A stretch of DNA of 64,000 nucleotides. Origin: Ampelomyces quisqualis (taxonomy: Eukaryota; Ascomycota; Dothideomycetes; Pleosporales; Phaeosphaeriaceae). The number at the start of each line of letters is the position of its first letter. Position 1 is the stretch's first letter. The notes beneath the pieces were generated by a model that worked only from the letters and a program-made list of their open reading frames with translations, made no database searches and was not told the DNA's origin. The stretch covers positions 436,501 through 500,500 of the forward strand of contig JAGTXZ010000002.1 in the NCBI GenBank assembly GCA_018398575.1, read 5' to 3'. Shown here in pieces: positions 47,772 through 60,800 of the stretch. Made by a program: the position numbers and the translations under genes.

Positions 47772-48327
47772 GTTTTAATTTCTTTACCTTACAAAAGAAT
47801 AGTAGCCTAGTTACCTAATAACAATAGATTAGAATCTATCTCTAAGCCTACTAGCTAACTTACTATAAGAAAACACCTCTAATAAAGAAATAACAAGTAG
47901 TCTAGGTAAACGCTTAGCGCAGCTAAAGCGCTAGCGCTAAGAACTTAGTCTTTTAGCTTAAGAATTAAAAGATTACCTTTACTTTCTAGTGCCTATAAAC
48001 TATATTCTAATAAATATAGATATAGAAGAAATAGAAAGATAATAGCAGAAGGCTAGCGTAGCGTAATATAATATCTTTTCTACTTAATTAGATTAAGAGC
48101 CTAGTAAATAGGAAGCTTTAAGTTACTATATAGTATTAAAAGGTAGTCTAAAAAGATAGCTAAATAGTAAACAAGTTTGTAGCCTATCTATTAACATTAG
48201 AAAATTAGGTAAACTCTTCTTATAAGCAGAAATACCTAGTAATATACTTATATAGCAAACTCTACCTAGAAATTAGAGTAGCTTTCTTTAACTATACTAA
48301 GTTTTCTACTACGTATAGAAAACTTAT
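47772..48327 (+). pseudogene. gag: C-family 5' leader and start of gag, cut by A3
   Basis: Matches C1 from the inner edge of its 5' LTR (11468) leftward, first the leader GTTTTAATTTCTTTACC and then gag, but with an internal deletion. It stops at 48327 in a sequence corresponding to C1 near 10615. A3 begins at 48328; by comparison with C1 its target duplication should be TTAT (48324-48327), whose partner lies outside the window. Confidence 0.65.
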
Positions 48328-48511
48328 TATAGTAAAGTAATATAGAAAGTAAGTTTAAAAAACGCTTAGAGTATAGCTAAGAGTATAGATAAGATATAAT
48401 AGCTAAAGAGCTATTAAAAAACAATAACTAACACAATATATACCTAATAATAATATATTTAATTCTATATTAAATTCAATAGGCCTTAGAGGTAAATAAC
48501 GCTTTACTATA
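48328..48511 (+). repeat. A3 5' LTR
   Basis: 184 bp, reverse complement of the A-outer and A-inner LTRs. Starts TATAGTAAAG and ends TTTACTATA, both from canonical ends by RIP. The inner flank TATAGCAACTAATTA is shared with the other A copies and is where the primer-binding site should be. Confidence 0.85.
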
Positions 48512-48689
48512 TATAGCAACTAATTATAACTCTAAATTTCTATTAGCCTAGGCCTTAGAAGGCTGCGCACCTACGTATATACCTACGCTCTTTTATAGTT
48601 CTTATAACCTAGAAATTATAGAAACTTAATAGTTTAACAAGTGTTTAGCAAGCTACTACAGTTCTCTCTAAAATATAATTAGTATCTAT

Positions 48690-49519
48690 TCTAAGGACAT
48701 AGAGTTAGTACTCTAAAATTAGAGAAACAGAAAGTAGGGTCTAGAGCAACGCCTATCTAAAGTACCTAGATTAGCTACTACTAGAACTAAGTTAGAAGAG
48801 GAATTAAGCAGACTTTAAAAAGCAGAGTAATAGCTAAAGAAGCAAGACGTAAGCTACAGCTAAAGCTATATTAGGCTAAGTAAAAGCACAAAGTTATTGC
48901 GCTCTACTAAGTATATAGTATACTAAAGAAGTTTTAGAGTATAAACAGTAGAAACAACTAAGAGCAGACTAAGAAAGACATTAAAACAGGCAGTTAGGAG
49001 AAAGAGAAAACTAACAATTACTTAGACAGCAAGTATAAAGAAATTAGAAAAAAATTAGTAGACTTTATAACAGAAGCGCTATTAGACATTAGAAAAGCTT
49101 AAGCCTTTAGCTTTTTAGTAACTCTACACAAAGTAGTAACTTTAATTCTAGTCTTTTAGGCTATTACTTTTCTTTAGTTTATTTAAATAAGCTCTAACTA
49201 CTATTTAGGTAGCTTACAAAAGTAACGTAAAGATAATACAAAACTACTTAATAGCATATTAAGTTGTTAACGCCTTAAATACCTTAATAGATAGAAAGCT
49301 CTACTACTAACGCCTATAGAGTTAATAAGAAAAGCTAGCGCAAATATAAGTAGTACACTAGAAAAGTAGGCTAAATAGCTATTAGAAGAGCACTCTAGGC
49401 GCAGAAGTATAGGCTAAGATAACTTAATATTAAGAGCTTTTTAGATACTAGTAGAGTCTTTTAACTAAGTGTAGCTTCTATTATACATAACGTAGTTACT
49501 ATCTTACCTAGCAGAAAAT
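48690..49519 (+). pseudogene. gag: A3 gag, N-terminal part
   Basis: Plus-strand frame rich in Lys, Gln, Leu and Ser, with long stretches between RIP stops, ending SYLAEN at the B2 insertion. After removing B2 and one AAAAT the frame runs straight into MLLFN at 56641, so gag was continuous before B2 arrived. Confidence 0.7.
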
Positions 49520-49818
49520 TGTAACAAGCACATGCAAATACATGTTATATCTGATACCTTATAAAGGCTTAGTAACAGATTATGTAGAGAGCTAGTAGAT
49601 TAGGACCAAAAGCGCTCTAACAGCGCTCTAACTCAGCTGCTACGCCTACTATAAATATAAGCCTATAGCATAGATAGAGGACAAGTTTCTCTTGTCCTTC
49701 TGTACAAGACCTATAGGTATATAGCTAATCTAGAATCTCTAATATAACACGCACTCCTATATGCCTCTAATACGTATCTAATTCAATTCTAATAGCTGTA
49801 CCTACCTGCGTTGTTACA
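49520..49818 (+). repeat. B2 5' LTR
   Basis: 299 bp, TGTAACAAGC start, TTGTTACA end, close to the B1 LTRs. Confidence 0.9.
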
Positions 49819-50259
49819 TTACAAGAGAAACTTTGTCCTACTAGTAATAGCATTTATATAATATTGCAATTTACTTTTAAAAAGATTGTATTAAAACGTC
49901 TAGAACTCTATCTAAATTAGATCTGTTTGCAACCTTAAATCTATTAAACACAGTTAAGATCCCTTAGATCTCCTAACAGCTAAAGCCTTTAGGTTTAGAT
50001 CTTCCTATTAACACAATAGTTAGGATTACTTTAGAAAAGTTGCGTTTAGCGCTACAATAGAAACTTAGAGACTATTAATAACCTAGGAGTATTAGAGGCA
50101 ACGCTAATAACTCCTCCTAAAGAACTAACCCTAGGAGCCTTCTCTTAAGACAACTCTGTATTAACTGTAACAACCTAGCAACAGAGTGCTAAAGTAAAAA
50201 AGACAAATACTAAGGAACCTCCTTAGCCTAGAGCTGCACCAAATCTAACCCCTGCCTAA

Positions 50260-51330
50260 ATAGAGGTTAATTAATTACAACAAGATTTAAAACAGGCTTT
50301 AGCAGAAATTAATTCCCTTAAGAAAGGACTAACTCTGTTAATAGGACTAGACAAGCCTCTACCTACTACTAAATTACCCTAGAATAATTCTGCACCCTGC
50401 TGTTTATCTAACAGCTCTATATCTAAGTACTTATATTACTATAAAGGCTCTTACTAAATTTAACAATCTAAGAAAACGCCTAATATAGACAATCTTAGTA
50501 ATAGAAAAGATTCTACCTTCCGCTAATAGTAGGCCTTTATCTAAGATTAACTTAAGATTAACTTAGATTACTATTAGACTAAAAGACAACGTATAGCCTT
50601 AGTATAGGGCTACACTACAAGATTAGCTAAGGGCTTTCTTAAGCTATAATATTTATTAGATACTAATTAAGAGTAATTCTAGAACGCTAAGTAAATAATT
50701 AGGCTACTTAAGTCTTACTTTATTACGGGTAACAAGGTAGCTAAAAGCTAAGCAGCTTTTAATTAAATGCAGATAACTAAGAAGGAAACGTTCCCCTTGT
50801 TTAAAGCTAGGTTTCTAAGTTCTGTAGTTAAGAGACAAGTACCCCCTTTAGAGTAGTTTTACTACTTATAGACTAAGATTACGCTAGGGTTGCAAGCCCC
50901 TAACCTAGGATTTAGGCACTAATAGAAGAACTTATTTAATTAGATAGTAGAACACCTTACTACATATAATATAGAGCAGAAGAATAACTCTACACTAAGT
51001 ATAACACTAGCTGCTGCTAAGTTGCTAATTAGGTTAGCCTTACAACAGAATTTAGAGCTAAATTAGACTACTACTACTAGCGCTTTAACAAATTCTGCGC
51101 TAGTCTATTAATCTATAATAGTGCGTCTTCTTACAAAGACTCTTAAGCTAGAATAACAGAAGACCCCTAGTAGTTGTTACAATTATAGTAAGCTAGGATA
51201 CTACTCTAGTAACTGCATAAAGCCTTGTGTGCGTTAGATTAAAGCTATAGAAGTAGATAAGTATAAAGATGCTTAAGAGTAACTCAATTAAGAGGTATAT
51301 TGTACAGGAAATAGAAGCGCCTAGAAAGAC
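50260..51330 (+). pseudogene. gag: B2 gag with destroyed zinc knuckle
   Basis: Colinear with B1 gag. At 51175-51216 the knuckle reads CYNYSKLGYYSSNC: the second Cys and the His are Tyr, each a single RIP transition from the residues kept in B1. RIP stops interrupt the rest. Confidence 0.75.
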
Positions 51331-51649
51331 ACCTCTTCTTAGGCCTAAGCTGTTACAATCTATTCTACCTTAACCTTTCTTATTTGTTTTGCAGTCTCTA
51401 TTTCCTTATACCTACGCTTTTTTACAACTAAGGCCTTAGCTTACGCCTTAATACTCTTGTTAACACTAGTGCTTAAGGTTTCCTATTTTTGAATTCACAA
51501 ATTATCTTATCTGTTTTTAAAGCCTTGCAGCAACCTATCCAAAAGCTCCCCTTTTAGGTTTAGGTACGCGGCTTTAAGGATTAGATTACTTCTTTAGTTA
51601 CTTAATATATTTAACTACACTTAAATATCAATAGCTAAAAGATTTTAAA

Positions 51650-54600
51650 CTGTCTATTTCTTATTCTTAATCTTAGGTCTTAGGATTGTATACTTAGCCT
51701 CTAATGGTTAAGACAATTTAAGATTTAATTAGACACAGATAGGTTACAGTTTATTTAGCTATCTAAGTACCCCTGTTTATATAATTCTTTACCCTCTATT
51801 TCTACTGTTCTACATTAAGCTATAGTGCTAGCTACTATCTATCTTAATGTGCAACGACGCAACGCCCTATAGGAGAAAGAAGACTATTATATCTAAAACA
51901 GTCCTTACTATTTCTCTTCTTCTATTTATTATATTAAGGGATGCTTAAAGCTCCTATTAGCCTGAAAAATCTTAGAGATGCCTTATACCCTAACTAAGCA
52001 AAACCACTTAGAGTCTAAACCCTCTCTAACTACCTGCATTACTCTTATTTCTGCTAATACATTTTACTTTATTATAAAGAAGCCCTAGAACAAGTTCTTT
52101 ACAACAAGCCTTTATAAGATTAATAGGATCCTTACCTCTAAGGACAACGCAGACAATTAAAGCTAATTAGATAAGAGATTACCTGCCTGTTACTTCTAGT
52201 ATTAGAATGTATTTAGTAAGTTAGCAGCTAATTAATTACCTCTTTATTATCTGTATAATTACAAGATTGTCTTTAAAGAACTATTACTAAATACGTTTAG
52301 TTCCTTGTATAAGCAAAACTAGGAGGAGCTTAAAGCTACCAAGGCCTACGTCTAGAAACACCTTTAGAAGGGTTTTATTAAGGCTAGCTAAAGTCCTTTT
52401 ACTTTACCTATCCTTTGTGTACGCAAACTAAATAGAGATATACGCATCTGTGTAGACTACTAGAAGATTAACGCCTTTACGCGCAAGGACGTCTATCTAA
52501 TCCCTTGCATTAATAAGCTACTATTACGCCCCTCTAAGGCTAAGATCTTTACTAAGTTTAACATCTAGGCTGCTTTTAACAAAATTTGTATAGATCCTAA
52601 CTCTAAAGAGTATACTACCTTTTAGACCTATTACAGTATATATAAGTGTAAGGTTTTTCTTTTTAGCTTGTGTAATAGGCTAGCTACGTATTAACGCTAT
52701 ATAAATAATATACTAATTAATTATCTTAATAATTTCTGCATTGCGTATCTTAACAACATCCTAATCTACTCTAAGGATATAAACTTACATTAAGAACACG
52801 TCTAAAAGGTCCTAGAGCGCCTACGTACTACAAGACTCTAAGTAGATATTTAGAAGAGTAAATTCTATGTAACCTGCACAAAGTATCTAGGTTACGTTTT
52901 AACAAACTAGGGCACTAAAGTTAACCTTAACAAGGTAGAAGCACTCTAAAACTAGGCTAAACCTACTATAGTTACTAGCGTTAAGTTATTTCTTAGTTTT
53001 GCTAGTTTCTATTAACAATTTATTAAGGATTTTTCTTGTGTAGCTAAACCAATTATAAAGCTTTAAAGTCCTGCTACACTGTTTAATTAGACTATAGACT
53101 GCTAACAGGCTTTTAATTAGATTAAAGCCTTACTTCTAGCTATTCCTATACTATCTTATTTTTATCCTAAGTATAACACAAAGTTAGAAACTAACGTGTT
53201 AGATAGAGTAATAGTAAGAGTACTCTCTTAGAAGTACTCTAATAACAAGTAGTATCCTATAGCCTTTTACAGTTACGCCCTATCTAGGGCTAAGCTTAAT
53301 TAGGAAATATATAACAAGGAACTTTTTGCTATTCTAAAAGTGTTTAAGAAGTAGAAAGCTAAACTTACCTCTATACAGAGTTAAATCTAGGTGTATTTAG
53401 ATTACTGCTCCTTAGAATACTTTATAACTACTAAGGTTCTTAATGCACGTTAAGCACGATAGGCAGAGATTATTACCTCTTTTAATTTCTGCATTAAGTA
53501 CACGCCTAGCAAGCTTAACAAGTAAGCTAATATCCTAAGCCAAAAGGAACAGGACGTTAGCAAGGTTAAGGCTACTTAACAAGACAACAGATCCTGTATA
53601 CTTCTAGGACCTAAACGCCTAAGCCTTCTAGTTAACTCTAAACTAGCTTAGAACTACGTCTGTAACTAGCTAGAGATTAATGTTTTAGCTATTTTAGTCT
53701 AATCTATTAGTGCCCCTCTAAATCTTAACTTGTTAGAACTAATTAAAGCCCTGCTAGCAGAGAATCGCCGCTTCTTTAAGAAAAAACGCCTTACGCTACT
53801 ATAGCTGTATTGTGTTTAAGAAGGACTACTACTATATTACTTACGCCTATATGTACCTAGAGACTCTTCTTTGTGCACTTAACTAATTAGAGAGGCTTAC
53901 AATTAGGTATCTACTGCTTACCTAAGCGCTATAAAGACGTATTAGCTCTTGGCTTAGTAATATTATTAGAGGGGTATAGAGGCTATATGCAAACGCTATA
54001 TACAAAACTACGTTTCTTGTTAAAGATCCTATCTAAGACAGCTCTAAGCCTAAGGTTTTCTCTATCTGTTACAAATTCCTAATAGGCCTATACAGCATTT
54101 GTGTATAGATTTTAAGATATTCCTAACAGATTGTTATAGCTATAATCAAATTATAGTTGTTATTAATTACCTATCTAAGTAAGCTGTTTCTATTCCTTGC
54201 TACAAAACAATTAACGCTTAAGAAATAGCTTACTTATTTATCTAATAGGTATACTAATTTAGCTATATACCTAGAAGTATAGTATCTAACTGCAGACCCT
54301 AGTTTGTGTTCTAATTCTAGTCTAAGTTCTGCAAGATCCTAGGCGTATAACTTAAGCTTTCTACAGCCTACTATAAACAAACTAATAGATAAACTAAGAT
54401 TATAAACAAGTATATTAATTAACAATTAAGGCCTTTTGTATCCTATTACTAGGACAACTAGAGTAACCTCTTGCTAATAATTAATTAAGCCTAAGCTACG
54501 CTACTGCACTCTGCAATTAGTATAGCGCTATACTAGCTCTTGTTTAGATCTAAACTACAATAGAGCTAGAATTAGGCATTATCTCCTTTAAAACATAAAG

Positions 54601-55190
54601 ATATAAACGTTAAGGATGCCTTAAGCTTAGCTACCTACATGTATAAAGCCTAGCATATAGCTAAAGATAATATAGAGAAAGCGTAGAAACAGATAGCTGC
54701 TAAGGTAAACAAATATTGTTAACTTGTTAATTAGGCAGTAGGTAACAAGGTTTACCTCTTAACCTAAAACCTATTTGTTACCTGCCTAAGTTGCAAACTT
54801 GCTAAATTGTAGGAAGGCCCCTTTAAAGTTCTAGAATAAGTTAGCTATTTATTTTAACTAAAGCTACCTAAAGGTTCTAAGATCTATAACGTATTTGCTC
54901 TAGACGTCTTCTATAAGGACTCTAATAACCCCCTGCCTAGTTAGCTAAGCCTAAACCTATTTAGCATCCTAATTTAAGGCATTAAAGAATAGGAAGTTAA
55001 AGAGATTCTAGCCAGCAAGCTGTACTGCTCTATTCTAAAGTATTGCGTAAAATAGGTAGGCTATAACTCTAACTCTACCTAGTATAACGCCTTAAACTTT
55101 ATAGGCGCTCTATATATATTGTAAGCGTTCTATAAACGCTATCTAAAACAGCTAGGACCTTTACAAGCGTTAGCTAAGTAGATTACAGTA
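51650..55190 (+). pseudogene. pol: B2 pol: protease, RT, RNase H, integrase, chromodomain
   Basis: Colinear with B1 pol: RT about 52360-53140, RNase H about 53150-53560, integrase about 53760-54950, chromodomain about 54985-55130 (VKEILASKLY, LKYCVK, VGYN). Same mutated YLNN at the active site. All frames are interrupted by TAG/TAA. Confidence 0.85.
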
Positions 55191-55303
55191 TAGGAAAAAG
55201 AAGTTAAAGATCTTATAGTATTGCAAGACAATTATGTTAGGAAAATTAAACTTGATATTGCAACTACTACACTAGTAGGTAACAGCTATTAACAATAGAA
55301 GTC

Positions 55304-56011
55304 TTACTCTTCTATTAGATCTAATAGCAGACTATTACTGCTACTAGTAGAACGTTCTTAACTATCTAAATCCCTAGGTACAGATACTAACGTACTACCT
55401 AGTTGTCCTTTGTTCTAGCCCTGCCTGCTACAAGTACCTGCCTCCTGCTCTACTACTACCTAAAACGTTACTGCCTACGCCTTCTTCTGCTCTGCTAACT
55501 AATTAGCCCTTAATACTATTATAACATCTACTAGCTAAGCAACTATACTAGTTAACCTAGCTATACTTCTCCTAAGCGACCTAACCTCTTTAGCTATTGC
55601 TCTAACCTCTCTAGCTAGCTCCTCCCTCTAGTAATAAGCGCTAACTAACAAGTTAGTGTTGTTTATATTAGCTACCTGTGCAGTACCTACTTGCACAACA
55701 GCAGCTAACTAAAACGCTGCCTCCTTAATAGCAGCCTTTTGCTCTAACACTACCTTGTTAGACTTATTTCTACCTAGGGCAGCAAACCTGTAGTTAAGGG
55801 CCTTAGAAAGGCTATTATACTCTTAGCCTGTATATAGGGGAACTAGGCAACACTTCTTATTTAAGAGTGTGCAATAAGCACACTTCTTAGACACGTCTAA
55901 ATAGAATCTAAACTTAATATTAAAATAGCCGCAGGTAAAAGCCCTTGCAGCCTACAGGTAAATAACCTAATAGGCTAGAAGATAAGCTTTAGAAGGGACA
56001 GGAATAGGCAT
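55304..56011 (-). pseudogene. B2 antisense accessory gene with intact C-x2-C-x6-C
   Basis: Minus-strand frame of about 235 codons from ATG 56011 (MPIPVPSKAYLL) to TAA 55304-55306, with about ten RIP-type stops. It contains CAYCTLLNKKC, preceded by TCGYFNIKFRF, and a heptad-like region EELAREVRAIAKEVRSLRR followed by a Leu/Val-rich stretch. It is a little longer than the B1 copy, with an extra Ala/Glu-rich part. Keeping the same start, motif and end in two copies argues that it was a gene of the family. No function is assigned. Confidence 0.65.
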
Positions 56012-56336
56012 TGTGTGTATCTGCAGAAACAATTAGCTAACAACTAAATTAGGAGAGCAGTTAGATAGCTGTAGGTATACAAACGTGTAGGAGAAGAGTA
56101 TAAAGAAGTAGTATACTAGAGGGCTAGCCTTATATATATGCTTAAAAAGCTTAAGGTAAAGTTAGAAACTTTAAACGCGCTAGCGCGCGGATTAAAACAA
56201 CAATAAACAGCTATATTACATTATCCTAAAATAAACTTAAGGTAAATGTAAGTTTACAACAATTTAGAGAGGTATCTAAAACAACACTAATACAGACCTA
56301 ATTAATAGAGACTATTAATTTTAAGAAGAGGGGTAA

Positions 56337-56635
56337 TGTAACAAGCATATGCAAACACATATTACATCTAATACCTTATAAAGGCTTAGTAACAGATTAT
56401 ATAGGGAGCTAGCAGATTAGAACTAAAAGCGCTCTAACAGCGCTCTAACTCAGCTGCTATGCCTACTATAAATATAAGCCTATAGCATAGATAGAGGACA
56501 AGTTTCTCTTGTCCTTCTGTACAAGACCTATAGGTGTATAGCTAATCTAGAATCTCTGATACAACACGCACTCCTATAAGCCTCTAATACGTATCTGATT
56601 TAATCCTAATAGCTGTACCTACCTGCGTTATTACA
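56337..56635 (+). repeat. B2 3' LTR
   Basis: 299 bp, TGTAACAAGC start and a mutated TTATTACA end; AAAAT follows. Confidence 0.9.
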
Positions 56636-56640
56636 AAAAT

Positions 56641-57835
56641 ATGCTGTTGTTTAATAGAACTAATATTACAGACTTTCTAGAGCGCTTTAAGAACTTCTTA
56701 AAGTACTATAGCTTTACAGACTAGATAATAATTAACAGACTAGTTGCCTACTATAAGCTAAGACAAAAGACTATTCTACAGGCGTCTAAAGAGTATATAA
56801 AAGCCTAAGATAACTACTTATAGAGAAAGCTTTGTAATAGCCTTTAACAACGCTTTAAAAACAATAACAAAGGTTAATAGAAAGAGCGTGTATAGTACTT
56901 TAAACACTAGCTAGGTTAGTACTAAATAAGATGAGACCTAAAGATTAGAAACTACTTATAAGACTTTTAAATCTGCAGTAAAAGGTGTATTAAAGCAGGC
57001 ACTATTAATAAGAACTATTATAGCTACTACCTTATTAAGAGACTGCTGCTCTAATACGCAACAAAGATCCTAAAGAAGTTTAGCCTAAAAATAGACACCC
57101 TAAAGGACTTTAAGTATAAAAAGATCTAAGACTATATAGCAAAGTGCCTAGGAGTAGAGAAAAGAGCGCATATATTAAATCTAGCAAAAGCTATAAAAGC
57201 CTTTAAACTAAAGGTAAAGTTTAAAGTAGAACTACTAGCTAAACAACTATTAGCTCTACTGCAACAAAATAACTTTAAACCTAAAATTAAGCTAAAAACA
57301 AACTTCTAACTTGCTACTCTTTAGTTACTAATAAAGAGTACTCTATTAAAGAACTAGCGTAAGTAAGCTCTTTTTAGTGCAGCGCCTATAAAGAATAAAG
57401 TAAATAACTTTATAAATAAGATACTACAGCTTAAGCTTAACTAAATAACTATTAAGTAGCAGCTATAGAGTATATAATAGACCTTTTGCAAAGTAAAGCT
57501 TATAAACAATTTAGTTATTTATGCCTTAGTTTGCAAGCAAACTAAAGAGCAATTAGAAGCCTTATAACTATATATACTTTAGCTAGCCCTATAGAACTAG
57601 AGCTATTAGAACTATAGGTAACAGCATTAAGTATAGAGGAATAATAACTATTAGCGCAATAGCTAGAACTACAGCTACTTAAACAATAATTAGAGTTACT
57701 AGCAGAGACGTCTTAGTACTAAGTAGCTTAAGAATAAACTATTAGGTTTGTAATAAGACTAGGCATTTAAAGCAAGACTGCATAACACTAAGAAGCTTTA
57801 TTACTAATAGCTAGTGCTTCCTTAACAAACGTAAT
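56641..57835 (+). pseudogene. gag: A3 gag, core and zinc-knuckle part
   Basis: Begins MLLFNRTNITDFLERF, the gag core seen in all A copies, and runs with RIP stops to the degraded zinc-knuckle region at about 57735-57785. A compact, charged gag core with Tyr-rich segments (KNFLKYYSF) is visible. Confidence 0.7.
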
Positions 57836-60800
57836 ATACTCTAATAGAAGATACCTAATAATCTATAGGGCAGAGTTACTAGCCTTAGCAACGCATAATA
57901 GGCTAAGACTATTTTAGCTAAGATTAAGAGGCACTTTCTAAAATATAACGTTAACTCTCTTAAAGTTAAATCTAAATTTATAGGTAGACCTAGTTTCTCT
58001 ATTTCTATTAAGAACAACGCAGTCTTTATATAGCTAGTGCCTAACACCTTAGAAGTGCTGTTAGAAGCAAACTATAACAAGTATTAGGACATGTTAAACT
58101 ACCTTACAACTAAATCTAAAAAACTTCTTACTAATAGTAGCTTAGTATTAGCTATAGTTATTAGCTAAAACTAAGTAAAATATAGTAATAATTAACTTGT
58201 ATACAGTTAGGTTTAGGTTTAGAAGCTACTTTAGAAGCTAGTTAATAGGATCCTACACTTAAAAGGCTATAGAGACAGAAATAATAGCTACTTTATAAGC
58301 AAAAAGTTAGGGTAAGACTACTTAGTTTAATTCGCAAGTAATAAGAAATTAGAAGATATAGAAATAAGAAAAGTTATCTAACTAACTAAAGAGCTATTAA
58401 AGCCTACCTACAAAGTAAAGTAAAAGAAAAAGAACCTAAAGAAGTAGTACCTAGTCTAGAAGTTTAAGGCTAATGCCTAATTAGTTATCTAGCGCATTCT
58501 TAACACTCTAGTTCTATTACTACTTAAGACTGTTATTAGCAATATACTAGAGGTTAAGAAGAAGCTATTTTAAGTAAGCTATACGCTAGCTAAGTTTAAA
58601 GACCTTTTAGTTACTCTTACACGCTATATAACAGTTTAAAGCGCTAACAAAGACTTAGATAAAGACTAACCTACTATAAGAGCTAGTGTTAACTTACTAA
58701 CCTAAGGCTTACTTCTAGACTACGTGCTAGTTAAGGTAGTAAACAGAAAAGTAAGTAAGTACTTTAGTATTAATACTAAACACTAGTTAGACTTAGAGAT
58801 TAGCTAGATTAAAAGGCACATCTAACGTAATAAAGAACTAGGCCTTAAGCTTACTACTAACAAGGACTTCTGCAAGCCTACTTACTATTAGAAGAAGTAT
58901 AATTAAGCTTTAGGCGTAGAGCACCTTAGAAGAGAGTACCTAAAAGTACCTATTAATATTAAGAAGACCTAGTTTCTTAGCCTTATTAACTATAGCGCAG
59001 AGCTTAACACTATAAAAAGAGAAATAGTAAAACAAGCTATGCTTCTAATTACGTCTCTACTAAAAAGCATAAAAACTGCAAAAATAGTAGCAGTAAATAG
59101 TTTAACTAAAGAGTTCTTAGGCATTATATAGAAAGTACCTATTACTATTAAGAGGATTAAAATCTATACTAGCTTCTTTATCCTTAAGAAGTGCACAAAC
59201 CTAATTATTCTAGGCAATTCTTTTCTAACAAACGCTTAAGCTAGAATTAAGTACGCTACTAGTAGGCTAACTTACTACTAAATCTTAAGCAAAGATAGTA
59301 AACACAGGACAAGATTTGTATACATAAGAAGCAATTAGATTAATGCGCTAGAACTCTACTCTAGGCCTTTTATAGGAAACGTTAGAAAAGTATAATTACT
59401 AGCGTTTTACTCCTATCTAAACCTATTGTATAGCTAGTCTAGAACTATTAAATAAACTTAATATAGCTTTAAATAGACTCTAATACTCTAAGCAATAATT
59501 AGCTAGTAATAAAGTTAGTAACAGAGTAGCTCTAACAGAAATCTTTATTACTAATTATTCTCTTAGAAACACAGTTCTTCTAGTAGCTAGGTGTAAGCAC
59601 TATAGGCGCAGGGCCTAACAGATCTATTATTATTAGTAACAGTAATAGAATATATATGCTTGTTAGTAATAGCGTAGGCTACTACTCTTAAAGAATAATA
59701 GTAAGTGTTGTAAGGCAGCTCTCTTAGAGTCTTAGAATTAATACTAGTGCTAAGAGCTTCTAGAAGTAAAAGCTTAGTAAAACAACTAGTAAGAAGAAGT
59801 TACTTATTAAAGTAATAACAATTTAGCTAAAGCGCATAACTAATCTATAATTAAATAACGTCTTCTTTAATATTCGCACTTTGCATAAGCAAAAAGCTTA
59901 AAAGGTCTAGCTAGTAGACAACTTAGAACAGGCTCTAAGAAATATTAGTAGGTATAAAAATTAGAAAGAGCGTGCGCGTATTTAACAGGTACTAAATAAA
60001 GAAAAACGCTCTATTCTTAAGCTACTTTAAGCTACAATACGCAAAGTTCCCTAGAGGTATAAAGCTTACGCCTAAACACTTATTAAAGATAAAGATCTTT
60101 CTAGACTTGCTTCTATAAGAATAAGCTATACTAGAGAAGCTACTATACTAATAAGAAGCTACTCTAGCCTAAGACTTTAGTAAATTAGGACAAGTTAGCT
60201 ATAAGGTAGTAATTCTAATTAAAATTAACACTGTTTCTTATAAGGCGTAGCAAGCTAATTAGTTCTCTATCTCTTAAAAACTTAGAGAAGTAGTAGTTAA
60301 AATAGTATAGGAATATATTAACTAAGAGGCTCTTAAACTATACAAAAGCTAGTACTAAAACCTAAAGTTTCTAGTAGCTAAGAAAGACAAAAAGTATTAA
60401 CTTATTAATAACGTATAAAAGATTAATAAAGTTACAATTTGCAACGCAAACCTACTACCTAATCTAAATAAATTTATAGAAGATTTTGCTAGTTGCGTAA
60501 TTATAAGCTTACTTAACTTCTTCTTAGAATACAACTAAGTAGAGCTATATAAGATCTCTTAAGACGTAATAGTATTTTATACACCTATTAGACTAGTACG
60601 CTAGTGCACGCTATATATAGGTATAACAAATTTAGTTACTAAATTTATACGCGTTATAACTAAGATATGCTAAAATTATATTCTAGAACGCTATAGGCCT
60701 TACCTAGATAACGTTTGTATTAAGAGACTAAAGTCTTACTATAATAGAATAGAGATTAAACTAGGTATTAGAAAATACGTTTTAAAACACCTCTACAATA

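Larger units (their letters stand above)
49520..56635 (+). mobile_element. Ty3/gypsy chromovirus B2, complete with two LTRs
   Basis: The element of 7,116 bp has 299-bp LTRs (49520-49818, 56337-56635) and perfect AAAAT duplications at 49515-49519 and 56636-56640. The purine tract AAGAAGAGGGG precedes the 3' LTR. It is colinear with B1 throughout, with gag, pol and the minus-strand accessory gene. RIP stops are frequent. It inserted into A3 gag. Confidence 0.92.
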
